A DNA stretch of 39,612 bases from an uncultured Algibacter sp. (lineage in GTDB: Bacteria > Bacteroidota > Bacteroidia > Flavobacteriales > Flavobacteriaceae). The translations under genes were made by a program, and so were the position numbers. Shown piece after piece: positions 1-11,463 of the stretch (its first letter is position 1; the number at the start of each line of letters is the position of its first letter). A model generated the notes under the pieces. That model saw nothing but the letters and a program-made list of their open reading frames with translations, had not been told where the DNA came from and searched no databases. The stretch spans positions 1-39,612 of the forward strand of contig CANMZT010000023.1 of NCBI GenBank assembly GCA_947502405.1. The letters are read 5' to 3'.

Positions 1-869
1 TTGGCAATACTTAAATCTGCCTGCGCTGGGGCTATGGTAAGTTCATCCTCGTCATCATCATCGCCGTTGCCATCGCCATCTTCATCTACTGTATTGTCTG
101 TAGTTGGATCACTATCTGGATCAAATTGATCGCTTGCTGTGATCTGTGCTACATTGGTGTACTCGCCTACTGCTCCTGTTGGTGCGTTTACCGTAGCTTC
201 ATAGGTGACTACCGTAGTACCGTTGTTGTCTGCTACCGTTAAGCCTGTCCATGTTGCTGTGTTGCCTGCTCCTGTACCGCCATCATTTACTGTGGTTAGC
301 GTGTAACCCGTTGGTAAGATATCTTCTAATGCTACGCCTGTAGCTATATCTGGTCCTGCGTTGGTTACCGTTAATGTGAAGGTTACCGTATCACCTACAT
401 TTGGACTGCTGTTGCTGATGGTTTTAGCAATGCTTAAATCTGCCTGTTGAATGGTAACACCTACGGTTGCTTCATCATCGTCATCTATTCCATCGCCATT
501 ATCATCGGTATCCGCTCCACTTGTTGGATCACTATCTGGATCAAACTGATCCGCAGCTGTAATCTCTACACCGTTGATATATTCGTTCGCTGCTCCCGTT
601 GGGGCTTCTACCGTAGCATCAAAGGTTAAAGTCACCGTATCTGTACCTACTGGTACTGTTAGTCCTGTCCAATCTACTTGGTTGGTTGCTGTTTCTGTGC
701 CTGTACCGCTGATCGCTGCTATATTACTGTAGCCTACTGGTACGACATCTTGTACTGATACCCCAGTAGCAACTACCGTTCCCGCATTGCTTAACGTTAT
801 GGTAAACGTTACTACATCACCTACATTTGGTGTGCCGTTGCTTACCGCCTTGGCAATGCTAAGGTCTGA
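1..869. repeat. Long direct repeat, copy B (partner 2125-2993)
   Basis: This stretch aligns without a gap to 2125-2993 at a fixed offset of 2,124 bp (708 codons), with only about twenty substitutions counted by eye. It covers two DUF11-like modules and starts a third at the window edge. The match ends abruptly at 869/2993, inside the DLSIAK start of a module. The copy may continue to the left of the window. Confidence 0.9.
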
Positions 870-3800
870 TGTTTGTGGCGTGATGGTAAAGGTATCTTCA
901 TCATCTTCACTCTGGTCGCCATCATCATTATCTGGCGTACTGGTTGGATCAAACTGATCGCTGCCCGTGATTTCTGCGACATTGCTGTACTCGCCTGCTG
1001 CTCCGGTTGGGGCATTTACCGTAACATCATAACTCAACGTTACCGATGCGCCGTTAGCTATACTGGCTATAGTCCAATCGATCTGGTTGCCTGTGGCTAT
1101 ACCGCCATTGTCTATATTGGTGATAGCACTATATCCTGATGGTACTATATCGCTTGCGCTTACATTGGTAGCAGTATCTGGACCGTTGTTAGTTATTGTC
1201 ACCTCAAAGGTAACCGTATCCCCTACATTTGGTGTCGCACTACTTGTCGCTGATATCCCTTTGGCTAATACTAAATCAGCTTGCGCTGGTACTACCGTTT
1301 CGCCATCTTCATCATCTTCACTTTGGTCGCCATCATCATTATCTGGTGTACTGTCTGGATCAAATTGATCGCTTCCTGTAACTTCGGCTACGTTGTTATA
1401 CTCGCCTGCTGCCCCTGTTGGTGCGTTTACGGTTACTTGGTAGCTTACCGTTGTACCTGCTAATGGTACGTTTAAGTTATTCCAAGTTATAGTTGTATCG
1501 CCCGCGTTAAATATACCGCCGTTATCAATACTGCCTGCAACTAGACTATAACCGATTGGTAAAATATCATCAATGCTTACTCCTGTACCTGCTGTTGTAC
1601 CTCCATTTGATATCGCTATGCTAAAGGTTAGTACATCACCTACATTTACTGGGGCGCCGTTAACATCAGCCACTGTTTTATCTAAAGATAGATCTGCTGT
1701 TTGTGGTACGATGTTGAATGTATCTTCATCATCGTCGTCGCCTCCTGTTGTTGGATCGTTATCTCCATCTGCATTGTCTTCATCTACAGTATTGTCTGTA
1801 GTTGGGTCACTGTCTGGATCGAACTGGTCGCTTCCTGTGATCTGTACTACATTTAAATACTCGTCTGCTGCGCCTGTTGGGGCATTTACTGTTGCCTCAT
1901 AGGTTACTGTAATACTACCGTTTGATGGTACACTTAACCCTGTCCATGTGGCTGTATTACCTGAGGCTATACCCGCATTGTTTACTGTTCCTAAGGTGTA
2001 ACCTAGTGGTAAAATATCTTCTACGGATACACCTGTTGCTGCGTCTGGTCCGTCATTGGTAATTACCAATTCGAACACTAACGTATCGCCTACGTTTGGT
2101 GTGGCGCTGCCTGAGGCTAAGCCTTTGGCAATACTTAAATCTGCTTGCGCTGGGGCTATCGTTAATTCATCCTCGTCATCATCATCGCCGTTGCCATCGC
2201 CATCTTCATCTACCGTATTGTCTGTAGTTGGATCACTATCTGGATCAAACTGATCGCTTGCTGTGATCTGTGCTACATTGGTGTACTCGCCTACTGCTCC
2301 TGTTGGTGCGTTTACCGTAGCTTCATAGGTGACTACCGTAGTACCATTGTTGGCGGCTACCGTTAAGCCTGTCCATGTTGCTGTGTTGCCTGCTCCTGTA
2401 CCGCCATCATTTACTGTGGTTAGCGTGTAACCCGTTGGTAAGATATCTTCTAATGCTACGCCTGTAGCTATATCTGGTCCTGCGTTGGTTACCGTTAATG
2501 TGAAGGTTACCGTATCACCTACATTTGGACTGCTGTTGCTGATGGTTTTAGCAATGCTTAAATCTGCCTGTTGAATGGTAACACCTACGGTTGCTTCATC
2601 ATCGTCATCTATTCCATCGCCATTATCGTCTGTATCCGCTCCACTTGTTGGATCACTATCTGGATCAAACTGATCCGCAGCTGTAATCTCTACACCGTTG
2701 ATATATTCGTTCGCTGCTCCCGTTGGGGCTTCTACCGTAGCTTCAAAGGTTAAAGTCACCGTATCTGTACCTACTGGTACTGTTAGTCCTGTCCAATCTA
2801 CTTGGTTGGTTGCTGTTTCTGTACCCGTACCGCTGATCGCTGCTATATTACTGTAGCCTACTGGTACGACATCTTGTACCGATACCCCAGTAGCATCAAC
2901 TGTTCCCGCATTGCTCAACGTTATGGTAAACGTTACTACATCACCTACATTTGGTGTGCCGTTGCTTACCGCCTTGGCAATGCTAAGGTCTGAAGTATCA
3001 AGTGTAAGTACTGCATTATCTTCATCATCTTCACTTTGGTCGCCATTATCGTTAGCAGGTGTACTATCAGGATCAGCTTGATCAGTTGCTGTAATTTCTG
3101 CAATGTTATTATATTCTCCTGTTGTTCCTGTAGGAGCATTTACTGTAGCTACTATATTTAATGTTTCTGAACTACCATTAGAAATAGAAGGTATAGTCCA
3201 AAGCCCTGTAGTTGAGTCATAATCACCCGCAGCATCATCACTAACGTAAGTAAAACCAGCTGGTAATTGATCTACAACTTCTACATTTGTGGCATCATTA
3301 ACACCATCATTATCTACTATTATTGTAAACGTTACTGTATCTCCAACAGTTGCATTTGCTGGTGCTACAGTTTTCACTAAATTCAAATCAGCTTCTTCAA
3401 TTATAAAAGTTACCGTGTCTTCATCATCATCATCACCGCCTGTTGTTGGATCGTTATCGCCATCGGCATTATCTTCGTCAACTGTAGCATCCGTATCAGG
3501 GTTACTGTCTGGATCATCTAAATCACTTGCTGTAATTTGAACGCTATTAGTATAATTTCCTGTGCCATTTACTATGGCATCGTAAGTTAATGTTCTTGAT
3601 AGCCCATTTCCTAAAGCTAAATCACTCCAAACTATAGAATTATTTCCAACAACAAATACTCCTGAGTTAGAAATTGTACCTGGTACTAAATCAAAACCAG
3701 ATGGCAATAAATCTTCAATAGCTACACCTGTGGCATCTCCAGGACCAAAATTTTCTAAAAAGATGGAAAATGTTACCGTATCGCCAACTGAACCTGAAAG

Positions 3801-6800
3801 AGGTAAAACTGATTTTGTAATTTGTAAATCTGCAAGTTCTAATATAATTTCAGCATTATCCTCATCATCTTCACTTTGATCGCCATCGTCATTATTTGGT
3901 GTACTGTTCGGATCTGCTTGATCGCTATTTGTTACCTCAGCTATATTTACATATTCGTTTGAAGCTCCTGTTGGCGCATTAACTACTGCTGTAATATTCA
4001 ATACTCGATCTAAAGCAGTGGTTACAGAGCCTACAGTCCAAACACCAGTTGCTGGGTTATAATTACCTCCCGAATCATCACTTTGATAGGTATATCCGCT
4101 AGGTAACTGGTCTGTTATTTCAACATTTGTTGCGGTGTCTAATCCTGCATTTGATGCTGTAATTGTAAAAATTACTGTATCACCAATACTAACATTTGTT
4201 GGTGCTACTATTTTTTGAAGTGCTAAATCTGCTGATTGTATGGTTATTGCTGCATTATCTTCATCATCTTCACTTTGGTCTCCATCATCATTATTAGCAT
4301 CACTGTCGGGATCAATATTATCACTATCGATTAATTGCGCTGTATTTGAATATGATCCTGATGTATTGACTGTAGCATCAAAGGTTAAGCTTAGTGTAGA
4401 TCCGTTAGAAATACTGAGATTTGTCCATGTAATAGTTTGGGAACCAGCATCAAAACCACCTCCATTTGAAACTGTTCCTGAAACCAAGCTATATCCTGTT
4501 GGCAATACATCTTCAATGGAAATACCTGTAGCATCCATATTAAGAGGATCTTCATCATTATTAAAAATATCTATCTGAAATGTTACCGTATCTCCAACAT
4601 TTACAGATGTAGGTGTTACCGTTTTTGTTAGTTCTAAATCTGAAATACCAACAATTTCTAAAATCATGGTATCTGCTACATCGGTACACTGCCCGTTAGA
4701 AAGTGTCCATTGTAATTCGTAAGTTCCAATAGCTAAACCTGTAACTTGAGACGTTTCGGAATTTTCATCTACAAAATTAACGGTAGAGGGTCCTGAAATT
4801 TGACTCCAAGTTCCTGTAACCCCTGAGCCTGCAGCAACCGCATTCATACTTACAGGGCTAGATACAGCAACTTGCTGATCTGGACCAGCATTAGCTGCTG
4901 TTAATTGTTCATTAACAACCACTCTTACTTGATCTGTTAGTGTACAACCACCGTTTGTTACCGTCCATTGAAACACATAAGCTCCCATGATTAAATTGGT
5001 AATTGTAGTTCCTTCAAAACTCGGTGTCAATATCGTGGCAGCACTTGGTCCTGAAACCTGACTCCAAGTTCCTGTACCTTCAGCTAAAGGTGTTGCATTC
5101 ATGGTAGTATTGCTGGCGCAAATATCTTGATCAAATCCAGCTTCTGCAGCCGAAGGTCTTGCGTCTGGAAATGTAATGTCGACTGTATCAGATTTTGGGT
5201 CACACAATGAACCGGGAGACAGAGGAAAAGGTCCTCCGTTAGAAACCGTCCATACTAAGGTATAAGGTGTATTTATATTATCTGGCACATTAGAAAGCGT
5301 TGTTGTAGGTGAATTTGGACTGTCTATAACGACTGTACCATTAGATGGATCGCCATCCACACCATTTGCTGGATTATCATCAGAATCGAAGAATGTCCAC
5401 GTTCCAATACCTACAGCAGGTGGTGTTGCATTTAATTGTGCGTCAAACTGACACGCGTTAGGTTGATCTGGACCCGCTATAGCATCACTAGGAGGCTCAA
5501 AAGCTTCAATTCTAACAACATCAGCTAATTTAATACAAGCACCTCTTGTATACGTCCATTCTAATATATAAAGTCCAGGATTTACAATATTCATAGTAGT
5601 ATCAAACTGGGTATCGTCAGCTAAACTAGCACCACCGCCACCAACTGGAAAAACGATTTCCCATTGCCCTGTAACAGCTGGAGTTCCTGGTATTATTGAA
5701 GGATCAGAACCTGCTAAAGTTACTTCATTAACTACAGGATCATCCAAACATTTTTGCTGATCTGGACCTGCGCTAGGTTCTGGTGGCTGCGGAATAGTTC
5801 CTATAGTTACTGTAGCTACACCGGGATCACAGCTTGCTGGACCAGAACCTGTATTGGTATTAAATGTAACATCATCTGGCTCGTATTGAAATATATATTC
5901 TGTGCCTGGAACAATGGTTGCATTCGCAGTATTTGGTCCTGTTGTGGTAATTGTAGAGGCGTTTCCTGGGCCTACAGTATTTGAGACTTCCGTCCAAGTT
6001 CCTGCAGAACCTGTTGTCCCTTCTAATAAAACACTAGTTGCTGCACATAATTGTTGATCTCCTCCAGCTGTAGCAGGTGCAGAAACTTCTACCTCAACAT
6101 CTGCTGACATTGGAGGGGTACATAATGCACTACCAACAATATTCCATTTAAAGTTATAAGTACCTGTAACCAGATTAGAAACTGTTACTGTAGGACTGTT
6201 TACATCAGAAAATGTTGGTAAACTAGGAGATCCAGATTCTATGGTCCAGTATCCAATTTCTTCGGCTGGGTTACCAACAGGATTTGCTTCGAGAACTGTT
6301 GATGTAGCATTACAAACATTAATATCATCTTCTAAAACAGTAGGTGTACTTGTTGGAATTCCTACATTTAAAGTTACGCTACTAGTGGCTGCTCCTGAAG
6401 GGCAATTTCCACTTCCTCTTGTTACCACCCAATCAAAAACGTAGGTGCCTGAAAATGTAAATGTCACATTACTATTAGGATCAGTATCATCTACAAATGT
6501 GAAACCACCTGGACCTTGATTTAAAACCCATTGTCCTGTTGTTCCCGCCGGTAATGGATTGTTTGCATCCATAGTAAATGTAGTTTGACAACCTGTTTGA
6601 TCTCCACCAGCGTTAGACACTGGATCATCGGCTATCGTGATTTCAACAGTATCTGAGACTGATTGACAGCCTGAAACGTTATTTGTAACCGTCCATGTTA
6701 AAATGTAAGATCCTGGGGAAGGAAACGTAACGGTTGTTCCATTATCAGAAGCTACCGCGAAACTTACGCCAGCATCAGGACTGGACCATAAACCAGTTTC

Positions 6801-9074
6801 ATCAGGAGCAACTGGAGCGCTTCCAGCCAAAACATAAGATAGACTACTCGCATCTTGGCAATCATCAGGACCCGCTGATACATTTTGAGGCCCTTGTGTA
6901 TTATTTGTATTTATTGTTAAGGTTGTACTTTCAGGTGTAGGACACGTAGCTCCTACCGCATTTTCTAAAGCAATTGTCCATGTAACCGTATAGGTTTCAT
7001 TGGCTGCCAGGTTTTCTATTTGGGTACTAGGGCTATTTACATCTTGAAAAGTAGGACCCGCTGGACTGATAGACCATGTTCCTATCTGTCCTGCAGAAGG
7101 GGTATTTGCATCTACTTGAAAATTAGAACCAAAACAAATATTTGCAGGTGATGGTGTGCTTATCGCAGGGGTATCTATTGATGTTGGGTTCAATGTTATT
7201 GTAACATCATCAGGATCTGCTTGACAACCCGCTGATGGTCCACCAGTTACATTATATCTAAATGTATATAATCCAGGAGTTGTAATACCAGTAATGTTAA
7301 TACTCTCTGCAAATGGATCATCGATAGTTACTGTAGCTGGCCCACCTATTTGAGACCAGATTGATGTACCCACAGTAATAGGATTACCTGATAAGTTTGC
7401 TCCTAAGGTATCATCGTAATTACAATCCAAAACAACATCTCCTCCAGCAGATGGAGCTGTTGCACTTCTTGTTATGGTAATATTAATTGTACTTGTAGCA
7501 TCTGTACATTCTGTTAACAAATCCCCTCTTGTTTCTCTTCTAAACGCAATGGTGTAAGTACCTGTAGGAAGTTGCGCTAAGCTTGTTAATCCAAAATGAT
7601 CTAAAAAATCTAGTGTAAACACACCACCAGAAAAATTACCAGCTCCAAAACCTCTAAATGAAGTAGGATAAGTTACTTCTTGGGGAGTATTCAAATTATC
7701 AACAGGACCACTAACTATACTATATACAGAATTTGTCCCTGCGGTTGTTTGTATTGGTATTGGTATTTCAAAAACATTACATTCACCTATAATATCGTTG
7801 CCCATATTAGCAACTATAGATGGAGTAGCATTTCTATATCTCACACTAACCGTTCCAACCGAATTACACGCAGGCATACCCCCAGAGACTGTATTTGGGT
7901 TAGTGATTGTATATGTAAAAGTATAAGGATCGTTACCATTATCTAAACCAGAAACCAAAGTTGTGGGATTAGTTGGATCATCTAAGACAATATCTGGATC
8001 AGAACCCATATATTCCCATAATACCTCTTCCCCTGCAAAGGTTGGCTCTGGGCCAACCAATGTTGTTTGAGTGATGGTTTGATCACAAAAAACAATATTA
8101 TTATTATCTATATTTGTTGGACTAATATCTTGAGTAGGTTCTGGAACTGTGATTGTTACAGTATCACTCCCATTAACACATGGGCCACTTACACTCCACC
8201 TAAAAACATAGGTTCCAGCTTGTAATGGAGACACCGATGTATTCGAATTATTTGGTGATGCTATACTTGGAGTAGTCGGGCCACTAACAAAAGACCACGT
8301 TCCTTCTTGTCCATCAATACCACATCCTGCAAAACTACCTGAAAGATTTGTTGATTGGGTAGCGGTGTAACACTGATTTAAATTTTGGTCAGGTCCTGCA
8401 TCTACATTTTGCTCACCGCCTCTATTAGTAACAGTTATTTCTGCAAAAGATACACAATCTAAATTAGGTCCTAAGGCATCCTCATTGGTAATAGTATATC
8501 TTACTGTTGAAACACCACAACTAGTTTCTGGCAAAGTAATAGAAGTTATATTTTGATCATCAACACTAAATATCACTCCCGCACCTCCAGATGAAGTCCA
8601 ACTAACAGTTTCGCCAAACTGTGGTGCACTACCATTTAAAACTATAGTACCATTAGCAGGACATGAAACAATATCACCATTACTTATAACAGCCTCTGTT
8701 AATGCACGTACTGATACGACCATATCATCCTGATTATCTCCACCTATAGCACAATTACCTATTAATCTAAAACCATAAATTTCTCCACCCACATAACCTG
8801 TTACTGTAGTAGTAAGACTATTAGGATTATCAATAATAACAGATGGCCCACTAATTTGCACCCATTGAGAGCCCGTGAAAGGACTTCCGCCTGGACTTGA
8901 TACTGAACCTGATAATGTTAATACATCATTAATACAGATAATTTGGTCTGGTCCTGCATTAGGCGAACAGTTTTGCGCTTCTACCGATAGGCATTGAAAA
9001 AGAATTCCAATTATAGTTAGAAACCTTAAAATGTTTGTGTTAATAAGCTTTTGAGAAATGTATAAATTCTTCAT
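1..9074 (-). CDS. Giant secreted adhesin-like protein: PKD/Ig-like repeats followed by DUF11-like repeats (C-terminus beyond window)
   Basis: An uninterrupted frame runs from the ATG at 9072-9074 to the left edge (at least 3,024 codons, no stop seen). A signal peptide is visible (residues about 1-34, ending SVEAQ). Residues about 35-1477 hold roughly a dozen 85-130-residue PKD/Ig-like units, most beginning with a variant of NAGPDQ plus a Cys (for example [30 protein letters not shown]) and containing GTWS or GxW strands. From residue about 1478 there are at least eleven DUF11-like units of about 140 residues, starting DLxLxK, then NVGDTVTF, then LPxGY, and ending in an Asp-rich linker. Such proteins in Flavobacteriaceae are usually cell-surface adhesins exported by the type IX system, with a C-terminal sorting domain. 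That end lies outside the window, so the export route is inferred. DUF11 units have also been proposed as wall or matrix domains. No catalytic domain is visible. Confidence 0.9.
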   Translation of the reverse strand, partial: MKNLYISQKLINTNILRFLTIIGILFQCLSVEAQNCSPNAGPDQIICINDVLTLSGSVSSPGGSPFTGSQWVQISGPSVIIDNPNSLTTTVTGYVGGEIYGFRLIGNCAIGGDNQDDMVVSVRALTEAVISNGDIVSCPANGTIVLNGSAPQFGETVSWTSSGGAGVIFSVDDQNITSITLPETSCGVSTVRYTITNEDALGPNLDCVSFAEITVTNRGGEQNVDAGPDQNLNQCYTATQSTNLSGSFAGCGIDGQEGTWSFVSGPTTPSIASPNNSNTSVSPLQAGTYVFRWSVSGPCVNGSDTVTITVPEPTQDISPTNIDNNNIVFCDQTITQTTLVGPEPTFAGEEVLWEYMGSDPDIVLDDPTNPTTLVSGLDNGNDPYTFTYTITNPNTVSGGMPACNSVGTVSVRYRNATPSIVANMGNDIIGECNVFEIPIPIQTTAGTNSVYSIVSGPVDNLNTPQEVTYPTSFRGFGAGNFSGGVFTLDFLDHFGLTSLAQLPTGTYTIAFRRETRGDLLTECTDATSTINITITRSATAPSAGGDVVLDCNYDDTLGANLSGNPITVGTSIWSQIGGPATVTIDDPFAESINITGITTPGLYTFRYNVTGGPSAGCQADPDDVTITLNPTSIDTPAISTPSPANICFGSNFQVDANTPSAGQIGTWSISPAGPTFQDVNSPSTQIENLAANETYTVTWTIALENAVGATCPTPESTTLTINTNNTQGPQNVSAGPDDCQDASSLSYVLAGSAPVAPDETGLWSSPDAGVSFAVASDNGTTVTFPSPGSYILTWTVTNNVSGCQSVSDTVEITIADDPVSNAGGDQTGCQTTFTMDANNPLPAGTTGQWVLNQGPGGFTFVDDTDPNSNVTFTFSGTYVFDWVVTRGSGNCPSGAATSSVTLNVGIPTSTPTVLEDDINVCNATSTVLEANPVGNPAEEIGYWTIESGSPSLPTFSDVNSPTVTVSNLVTGTYNFKWNIVGSALCTPPMSADVEVEVSAPATAGGDQQLCAATSVLLEGTTGSAGTWTEVSNTVGPGNASTITTTGPNTANATIVPGTEYIFQYEPDDVTFNTNTGSGPASCDPGVATVTIGTIPQPPEPSAGPDQQKCLDDPVVNEVTLAGSDPSIIPGTPAVTGQWEIVFPVGGGGASLADDTQFDTTMNIVNPGLYILEWTYTRGACIKLADVVRIEAFEPPSDAIAGPDQPNACQFDAQLNATPPAVGIGTWTFFDSDDNPANGVDGDPSNGTVVIDSPNSPTTTLSNVPDNINTPYTLVWTVSNGGPFPLSPGSLCDPKSDTVDITFPDARPSAAEAGFDQDICASNTTMNATPLAEGTGTWSQVSGPSAATILTPSFEGTTITNLIMGAYVFQWTVTNGGCTLTDQVRVVVNEQLTAANAGPDQQVAVSSPVSMNAVAAGSGVTGTWSQISGPSTVNFVDENSETSQVTGLAIGTYELQWTLSNGQCTDVADTMILEIVGISDLELTKTVTPTSVNVGDTVTFQIDIFNNDEDPLNMDATGISIEDVLPTGYSLVSGTVSNGGGFDAGSQTITWTNLSISNGSTLSLTFDATVNTSGSYSNTAQLIDSDNIDPDSDANNDDGDQSEDDEDNAAITIQSADLALQKIVAPTNVSIGDTVIFTITASNAGLDTATNVEITDQLPSGYTYQSDDSGGNYNPATGVWTVGSVTTALDRVLNITAVVNAPTGASNEYVNIAEVTNSDQADPNSTPNNDDGDQSEDDEDNAEIILELADLQITKSVLPLSGSVGDTVTFSIFLENFGPGDATGVAIEDLLPSGFDLVPGTISNSGVFVVGNNSIVWSDLALGNGLSRTLTYDAIVNGTGNYTNSVQITASDLDDPDSNPDTDATVDEDNADGDNDPTTGGDDDDEDTVTFIIEEADLNLVKTVAPANATVGDTVTFTIIVDNDGVNDATNVEVVDQLPAGFTYVSDDAAGDYDSTTGLWTIPSISNGSSETLNIVATVNAPTGTTGEYNNIAEITATDQADPDSTPANDNGDQSEDDEDNAVLTLDTSDLSIAKAVSNGTPNVGDVVTFTITLSNAGTVDATGVSVQDVVPVGYSNIAAISGTGTETATNQVDWTGLTVPVGTDTVTLTFEATVEAPTGAANEYINGVEITAADQFDPDSDPTSGADTDDNGDGIDDDDEATVGVTIQQADLSIAKTISNSSPNVGDTVTFTLTVTNAGPDIATGVALEDILPTGYTLTTVNDGGTGAGNTATWTGLTVAANNGTTVVTYEATVNAPTGAVGEYTNVAQITASDQFDPDSDPTTDNTVDEDGDGNGDDDDEDELTIAPAQADLSIAKGLASGSATPNVGDTLVFELVITNDGPDAATGVSVEDILPLGYTLGTVNNAGIASGNTATWTGLSVPSNGSITVTYEATVNAPTGAADEYLNVVQITGSDQFDPDSDPTTDNTVDEDNADGDNDPTTGGDDDDEDTFNIVPQTADLSLDKTVADVNGAPVNVGDVLTFSIAISNGGTTAGTGVSIDDILPIGYSLVAGSIDNGGIFNAGDTTITWNNLNVPLAGTTVSYQVTVNAPTGAAGEYNNVAEVTGSDQFDPDSTPDNDDGDQSEDDEDGETVVPAQADLVLAKGISATSSATPNVGDTVTFEVTITNNGPDTATNVSASDIVPSGYSAITNIDNGGIATGNQIDWTIASIANGASVTLSYDVTVNAPTGAAGEYSNVAEITGSDQFDPTSTPDNDDGDQSEDDEDTFTITPQTSDLSIAKAVSNGTPNVGDVVTFTITLSNAGTVVATGVSVQDVVPVGYSNIAAISGTGTETATNQVDWTGLTVPVGTDTVTLTFDATVEAPTGAANEYINGVEITAADQFDPDSDPTSGADTDDNGDGIDDDDEATVGVTIQQADLSIAKTISNSSPNVGDTVTFTLTVTNAGPDIATGVALEDILPTGYTLTTVNDGGTGAGNTATWTGLTVADNNGTTVVTYEATVNAPTGAVGEYTNVAQITASDQFDPDSDPTTDNTVDEDGDGNGDDDDEDELTIAPAQADLSIA
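2125..2993. repeat. Long direct repeat, copy A (partner 1-869)
   Basis: This is the counterpart of 1-869, in the same orientation and reading frame inside the giant adhesin gene. The offset is a whole number of codons and equals five DUF11-like modules, so the duplicated unit is most simply a five-module block. To the right of 2993 the coding sequence becomes visibly more AT-rich and the modules diverge. Confidence 0.9.
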
Positions 9075-9739
9075 TTAGAATTTTTTATAATTGATAAATA
9101 TTTAACAAAATAATACTTGATTTTTTTTTGAAATAATCAAAAAAAAATATTTAAATTTTATCGATAATAAACCAATAAAATAGATAAAAAATAAATTTTG
9201 AGAGTAATTAAATACAGATATTGTATTCTTAAAGCAATTATAATTCAAATATAAATAGAAATATCTATTCTTTTCGCTAAATTAATTAACATTTTTTGTT
9301 AATAATTTTCCTACCTTTTGATACCATTTTAACTATTTGATTGAAATGGCACTAATAGCTTTCGTTTTAAGAATTATCTAAATTATATTTTATCACCTAC
9401 AAAATGATGCCTTATGATTTGATAGCGCAGCACTAACAAAGACTAATATCCATTAATTAAAATGAAACATATATTCTAATTATAAAACTAAAGATTGAGA
9501 AAGAGTAACTATTTGGACAGATTTTTAAATAAAAAAAACGGTGAACTTGTTATTAAAATAGTTCAATTAAGTTAAACTTAATTTTATTGATTATGAGATT
9601 CACTAGATAAACTATTTTAGAAATTGGTAAAATATCAAACTAAATAATTTGAAATAACATTAAAATCTATGAAAATGTGATTAAAACTAATTTTTGTACC
9701 CATATTGTACTTGGATAAATAATAGTTGCAATTTCAAAC
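9075..9739. other. AT-rich intergenic spacer upstream of the giant adhesin gene
   Basis: I see no credible gene here. It is very AT-rich with many homopolymer runs. On the minus strand there is one match to the Bacteroidetes -7 box TAnnTTTG (9246-9253 read in reverse), but I see no convincing -33 TTTG at the right distance. A perfect inverted repeat with 9-bp arms, AATTAAGTT and AACTTAATT around a single A, lies at 9565-9583. The long leader suggests the adhesin may have distant or complex regulation, but nothing more specific can be supported. Confidence 0.5.
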
Positions 9740-9766
9740 AAAAAAGCCTCTTGTTACCAAGAAGCT
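9740..9766 (-). terminator. Rho-independent terminator of tRNA-Leu
   Basis: On the minus strand a 9-bp stem (AGCTTCTTG / CAAGAGGCT, one G-U pair) with a GTAA loop is followed by a run of T. It lies 9 bp beyond the 3' end of the tRNA. Confidence 0.75.
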
Positions 9767-9775
9767 CTTTCTCTG

Positions 9776-9857
9776 TGCGGGCGGAGAGACTCGAACTCTC
9801 ACACCTCGCGGCACTAGATCCTAAGTCTAGCGTGTCTACCAATTCCACCACGCCCGC
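9776..9857 (-). tRNA. tRNA-Leu (anticodon UAG)
   Basis: Minus-strand cloverleaf. The acceptor is GCGGGCG/CGCCCGC with discriminator A, and T8 is in place. The D arm contains GGTAGA. The anticodon stem CTAGA/TCTAG holds loop CTTAGGA, giving anticodon TAG. A class II variable arm is present (TGCCGCGAGGTG region), and the T arm is GAGAG-TTCGAGT-CTCTC. CCA is not encoded. The long variable arm and the anticodon both fit leucine. Confidence 0.96.
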
Positions 9858-9959
9858 AAAAGGATTGCAAATATAAACAACATTTTTAAATTGCAAACCT
9901 CTAATCCTTAAAAAACGTTCTTTTTTCATACTTTTGAATACTTACTCACAGAAACCTAT

Positions 9960-11348
9960 ATGAATCAGATTCAATCCTATATTTCAGAGCATAAAAACCG
10001 ATTTTTAAACGAACTTATCGAACTACTTAAAATCCCTTCAATAAGTGCCGATTCTGCTTATAAAAATGATGTTTTAAAAACTGCCGAGGCAATAAAAATA
10101 AGTTTAAAAAAAGCAGGATGTGATTATGTAGAAATATGCAAAACTGACGGTTACCCTATTGTTTATGGCGAAAAAATAATTGATAGCAACTTACCAACTG
10201 TTTTGGTTTACGGACATTACGATGTGCAGCCACCAGATCCCTTAAATTTATGGGATTCCCCTCCTTTTGAGCCCGTTATAAAAAGTACAGAAAAGCACCC
10301 CGATGGTGCTATTTTTGCTCGTGGAGCATGTGATGACAAAGGACAAATGTACATGCATGTTAAGGCTTTAGAATTTATGACGGCAACCAATCAACTGCCC
10401 TGTAATGTTAAGTTTATGATTGAAGGCGAAGAAGAAGTAGGAAGTGCTAATTTGGCAACCTTTGTTAAAAACAACCAAGAGAAACTAAAAAATGATGTTA
10501 TCCTTATTTCGGATACAGGAATGATAGCAAACGATGTACCATCTATCACTACGGGGCTTCGTGGTTTAAGCTATGTAGAAGTTGAAGTTACAGGGCCAAA
10601 TCGCGACTTACATTCTGGACTTTACGGTGGCGCCGTTGCAAACCCAATCAATGTCCTTACAAAAATGATTGCATCGCTTCACGATGCAAACAATCACATA
10701 ACTATACCAGGGTTTTATGATAACGTTGAAGAACTCTCCAAAGAAGAACGTGCAGAAATGGCAAAAGCCCCTTTCAGTCTAGAAAACTATAAAAAAGCTT
10801 TAGATATAGATGCTGTATACGGAGAAGCTGGTTACACAACAAACGAGCGCAATTCTATACGCCCAACACTGGATGTTAATGGCATTTGGGGTGGTTACAC
10901 CGGTGAAGGCGCTAAAACCGTTATTGCAAGTAAAGCGTACGCCAAAATATCCATGCGATTGGTACCACATCAAAACTGGGAAGAAATAACGCAACTTTTT
11001 AAAACTCATTTTGAAAACATAGCTCCAAAGGGCGTAAAAGTAAACGTTAAACCACACCATGGCGGGCAAGGTTATGTAACGCCAATTGACAATATTGGTT
11101 ATCAAGCAGCATCAAAAGCATATCAAGACACATTTGGAAAAACACCTATTCCGCAACGTGGCGGTGGCAGCATCCCAATTGTAGCTCTTTTTGAAGAGGA
11201 ATTAAAAAGTAAAACCATCTTAATGGGCTTTGGTTTAGATAGCGACGCTATTCATTCACCCAACGAACATTTTGGAATTTGGAATTATTTAAAAGGCATA
11301 GAAACCATACCATATTTCTATAAATATTTTACAGAATTATCTAAATAA
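9960..11348 (+). CDS. M20 family dipeptidase (CNDP-like metallopeptidase)
   Basis: A 462-residue cytosolic zinc peptidase of the M20 family, CNDP/dipeptidase branch, likely cleaving dipeptides or small N-acyl peptides. The full active-site set is visible: YGHYDVQPPDP (metal ligand H86, D88), RGACDDKGQ (bridging D125), EGEEEVGS (catalytic E158, ligand E159), SDT (D185) and HSPNEHFG (H432). A lid/dimerisation domain occupies the middle, with the typical DLHSGLYGG motif. Length is normal for the family. No signal peptide is seen. A dispersed intergenic repeat separates it from the following transporter gene. Precise substrate is unknown; assignment to the family is secure. Confidence 0.93.
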   Translation: MNQIQSYISEHKNRFLNELIELLKIPSISADSAYKNDVLKTAEAIKISLKKAGCDYVEICKTDGYPIVYGEKIIDSNLPTVLVYGHYDVQPPDPLNLWDSPPFEPVIKSTEKHPDGAIFARGACDDKGQMYMHVKALEFMTATNQLPCNVKFMIEGEEEVGSANLATFVKNNQEKLKNDVILISDTGMIANDVPSITTGLRGLSYVEVEVTGPNRDLHSGLYGGAVANPINVLTKMIASLHDANNHITIPGFYDNVEELSKEERAEMAKAPFSLENYKKALDIDAVYGEAGYTTNERNSIRPTLDVNGIWGGYTGEGAKTVIASKAYAKISMRLVPHQNWEEITQLFKTHFENIAPKGVKVNVKPHHGGQGYVTPIDNIGYQAASKAYQDTFGKTPIPQRGGGSIPIVALFEEELKSKTILMGFGLDSDAIHSPNEHFGIWNYLKGIETIPYFYKYFTELSK

Positions 11349-11354
11349 TAATAT

Positions 11355-11439
11355 GGGCGTTACCCCGAAAAGGGGTCGGGCTTTCACTAGTCGCTCCTCC
11401 TGCGTCGGGAGCTTCAACATGCCGTTCAATCCCTAACGC
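11355..11439 (+). repeat. Dispersed intergenic repeat, copy 1
   Basis: Starts GGGCGTTACC and ends AATCCCTAACGC, with GCGTTA/TAACGC as terminal inverted repeats. It shares the left block (GGGTCGGGCTTTC) with four other copies in this window (17553, 19759, 26514, 39524). The interior holds its own small inverted repeat (GCTCC...GGGAGC). It sits between two same-strand genes. No target-site duplication is obvious and there is no ORF. Confidence 0.85.
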
Positions 11440-11463
11440 AAGCCTAGGCTTCACATTACACCA

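Noticed and set aside
1-3000. Regular repetition in the first 3 kb considered as a CRISPR-like or tandem satellite array
   Set aside because: Spacing is about 420 bp, all units are in one reading frame and translate to DUF11-like protein modules, so it is a protein repeat.
447-7946. Many plus-strand open frames of 60-112 codons between 447 and 7946
   Set aside because: They are antisense to the giant minus-strand adhesin frame, show low-complexity Ser, Thr or Ile/Tyr-rich translations mirroring the repeats, and have no family resemblance.
9687-9929. Short open frames on both strands near 9690-9929
   Set aside because: They span the tRNA-Leu gene and its terminator and translate the cloverleaf sequence, so they are not genes.
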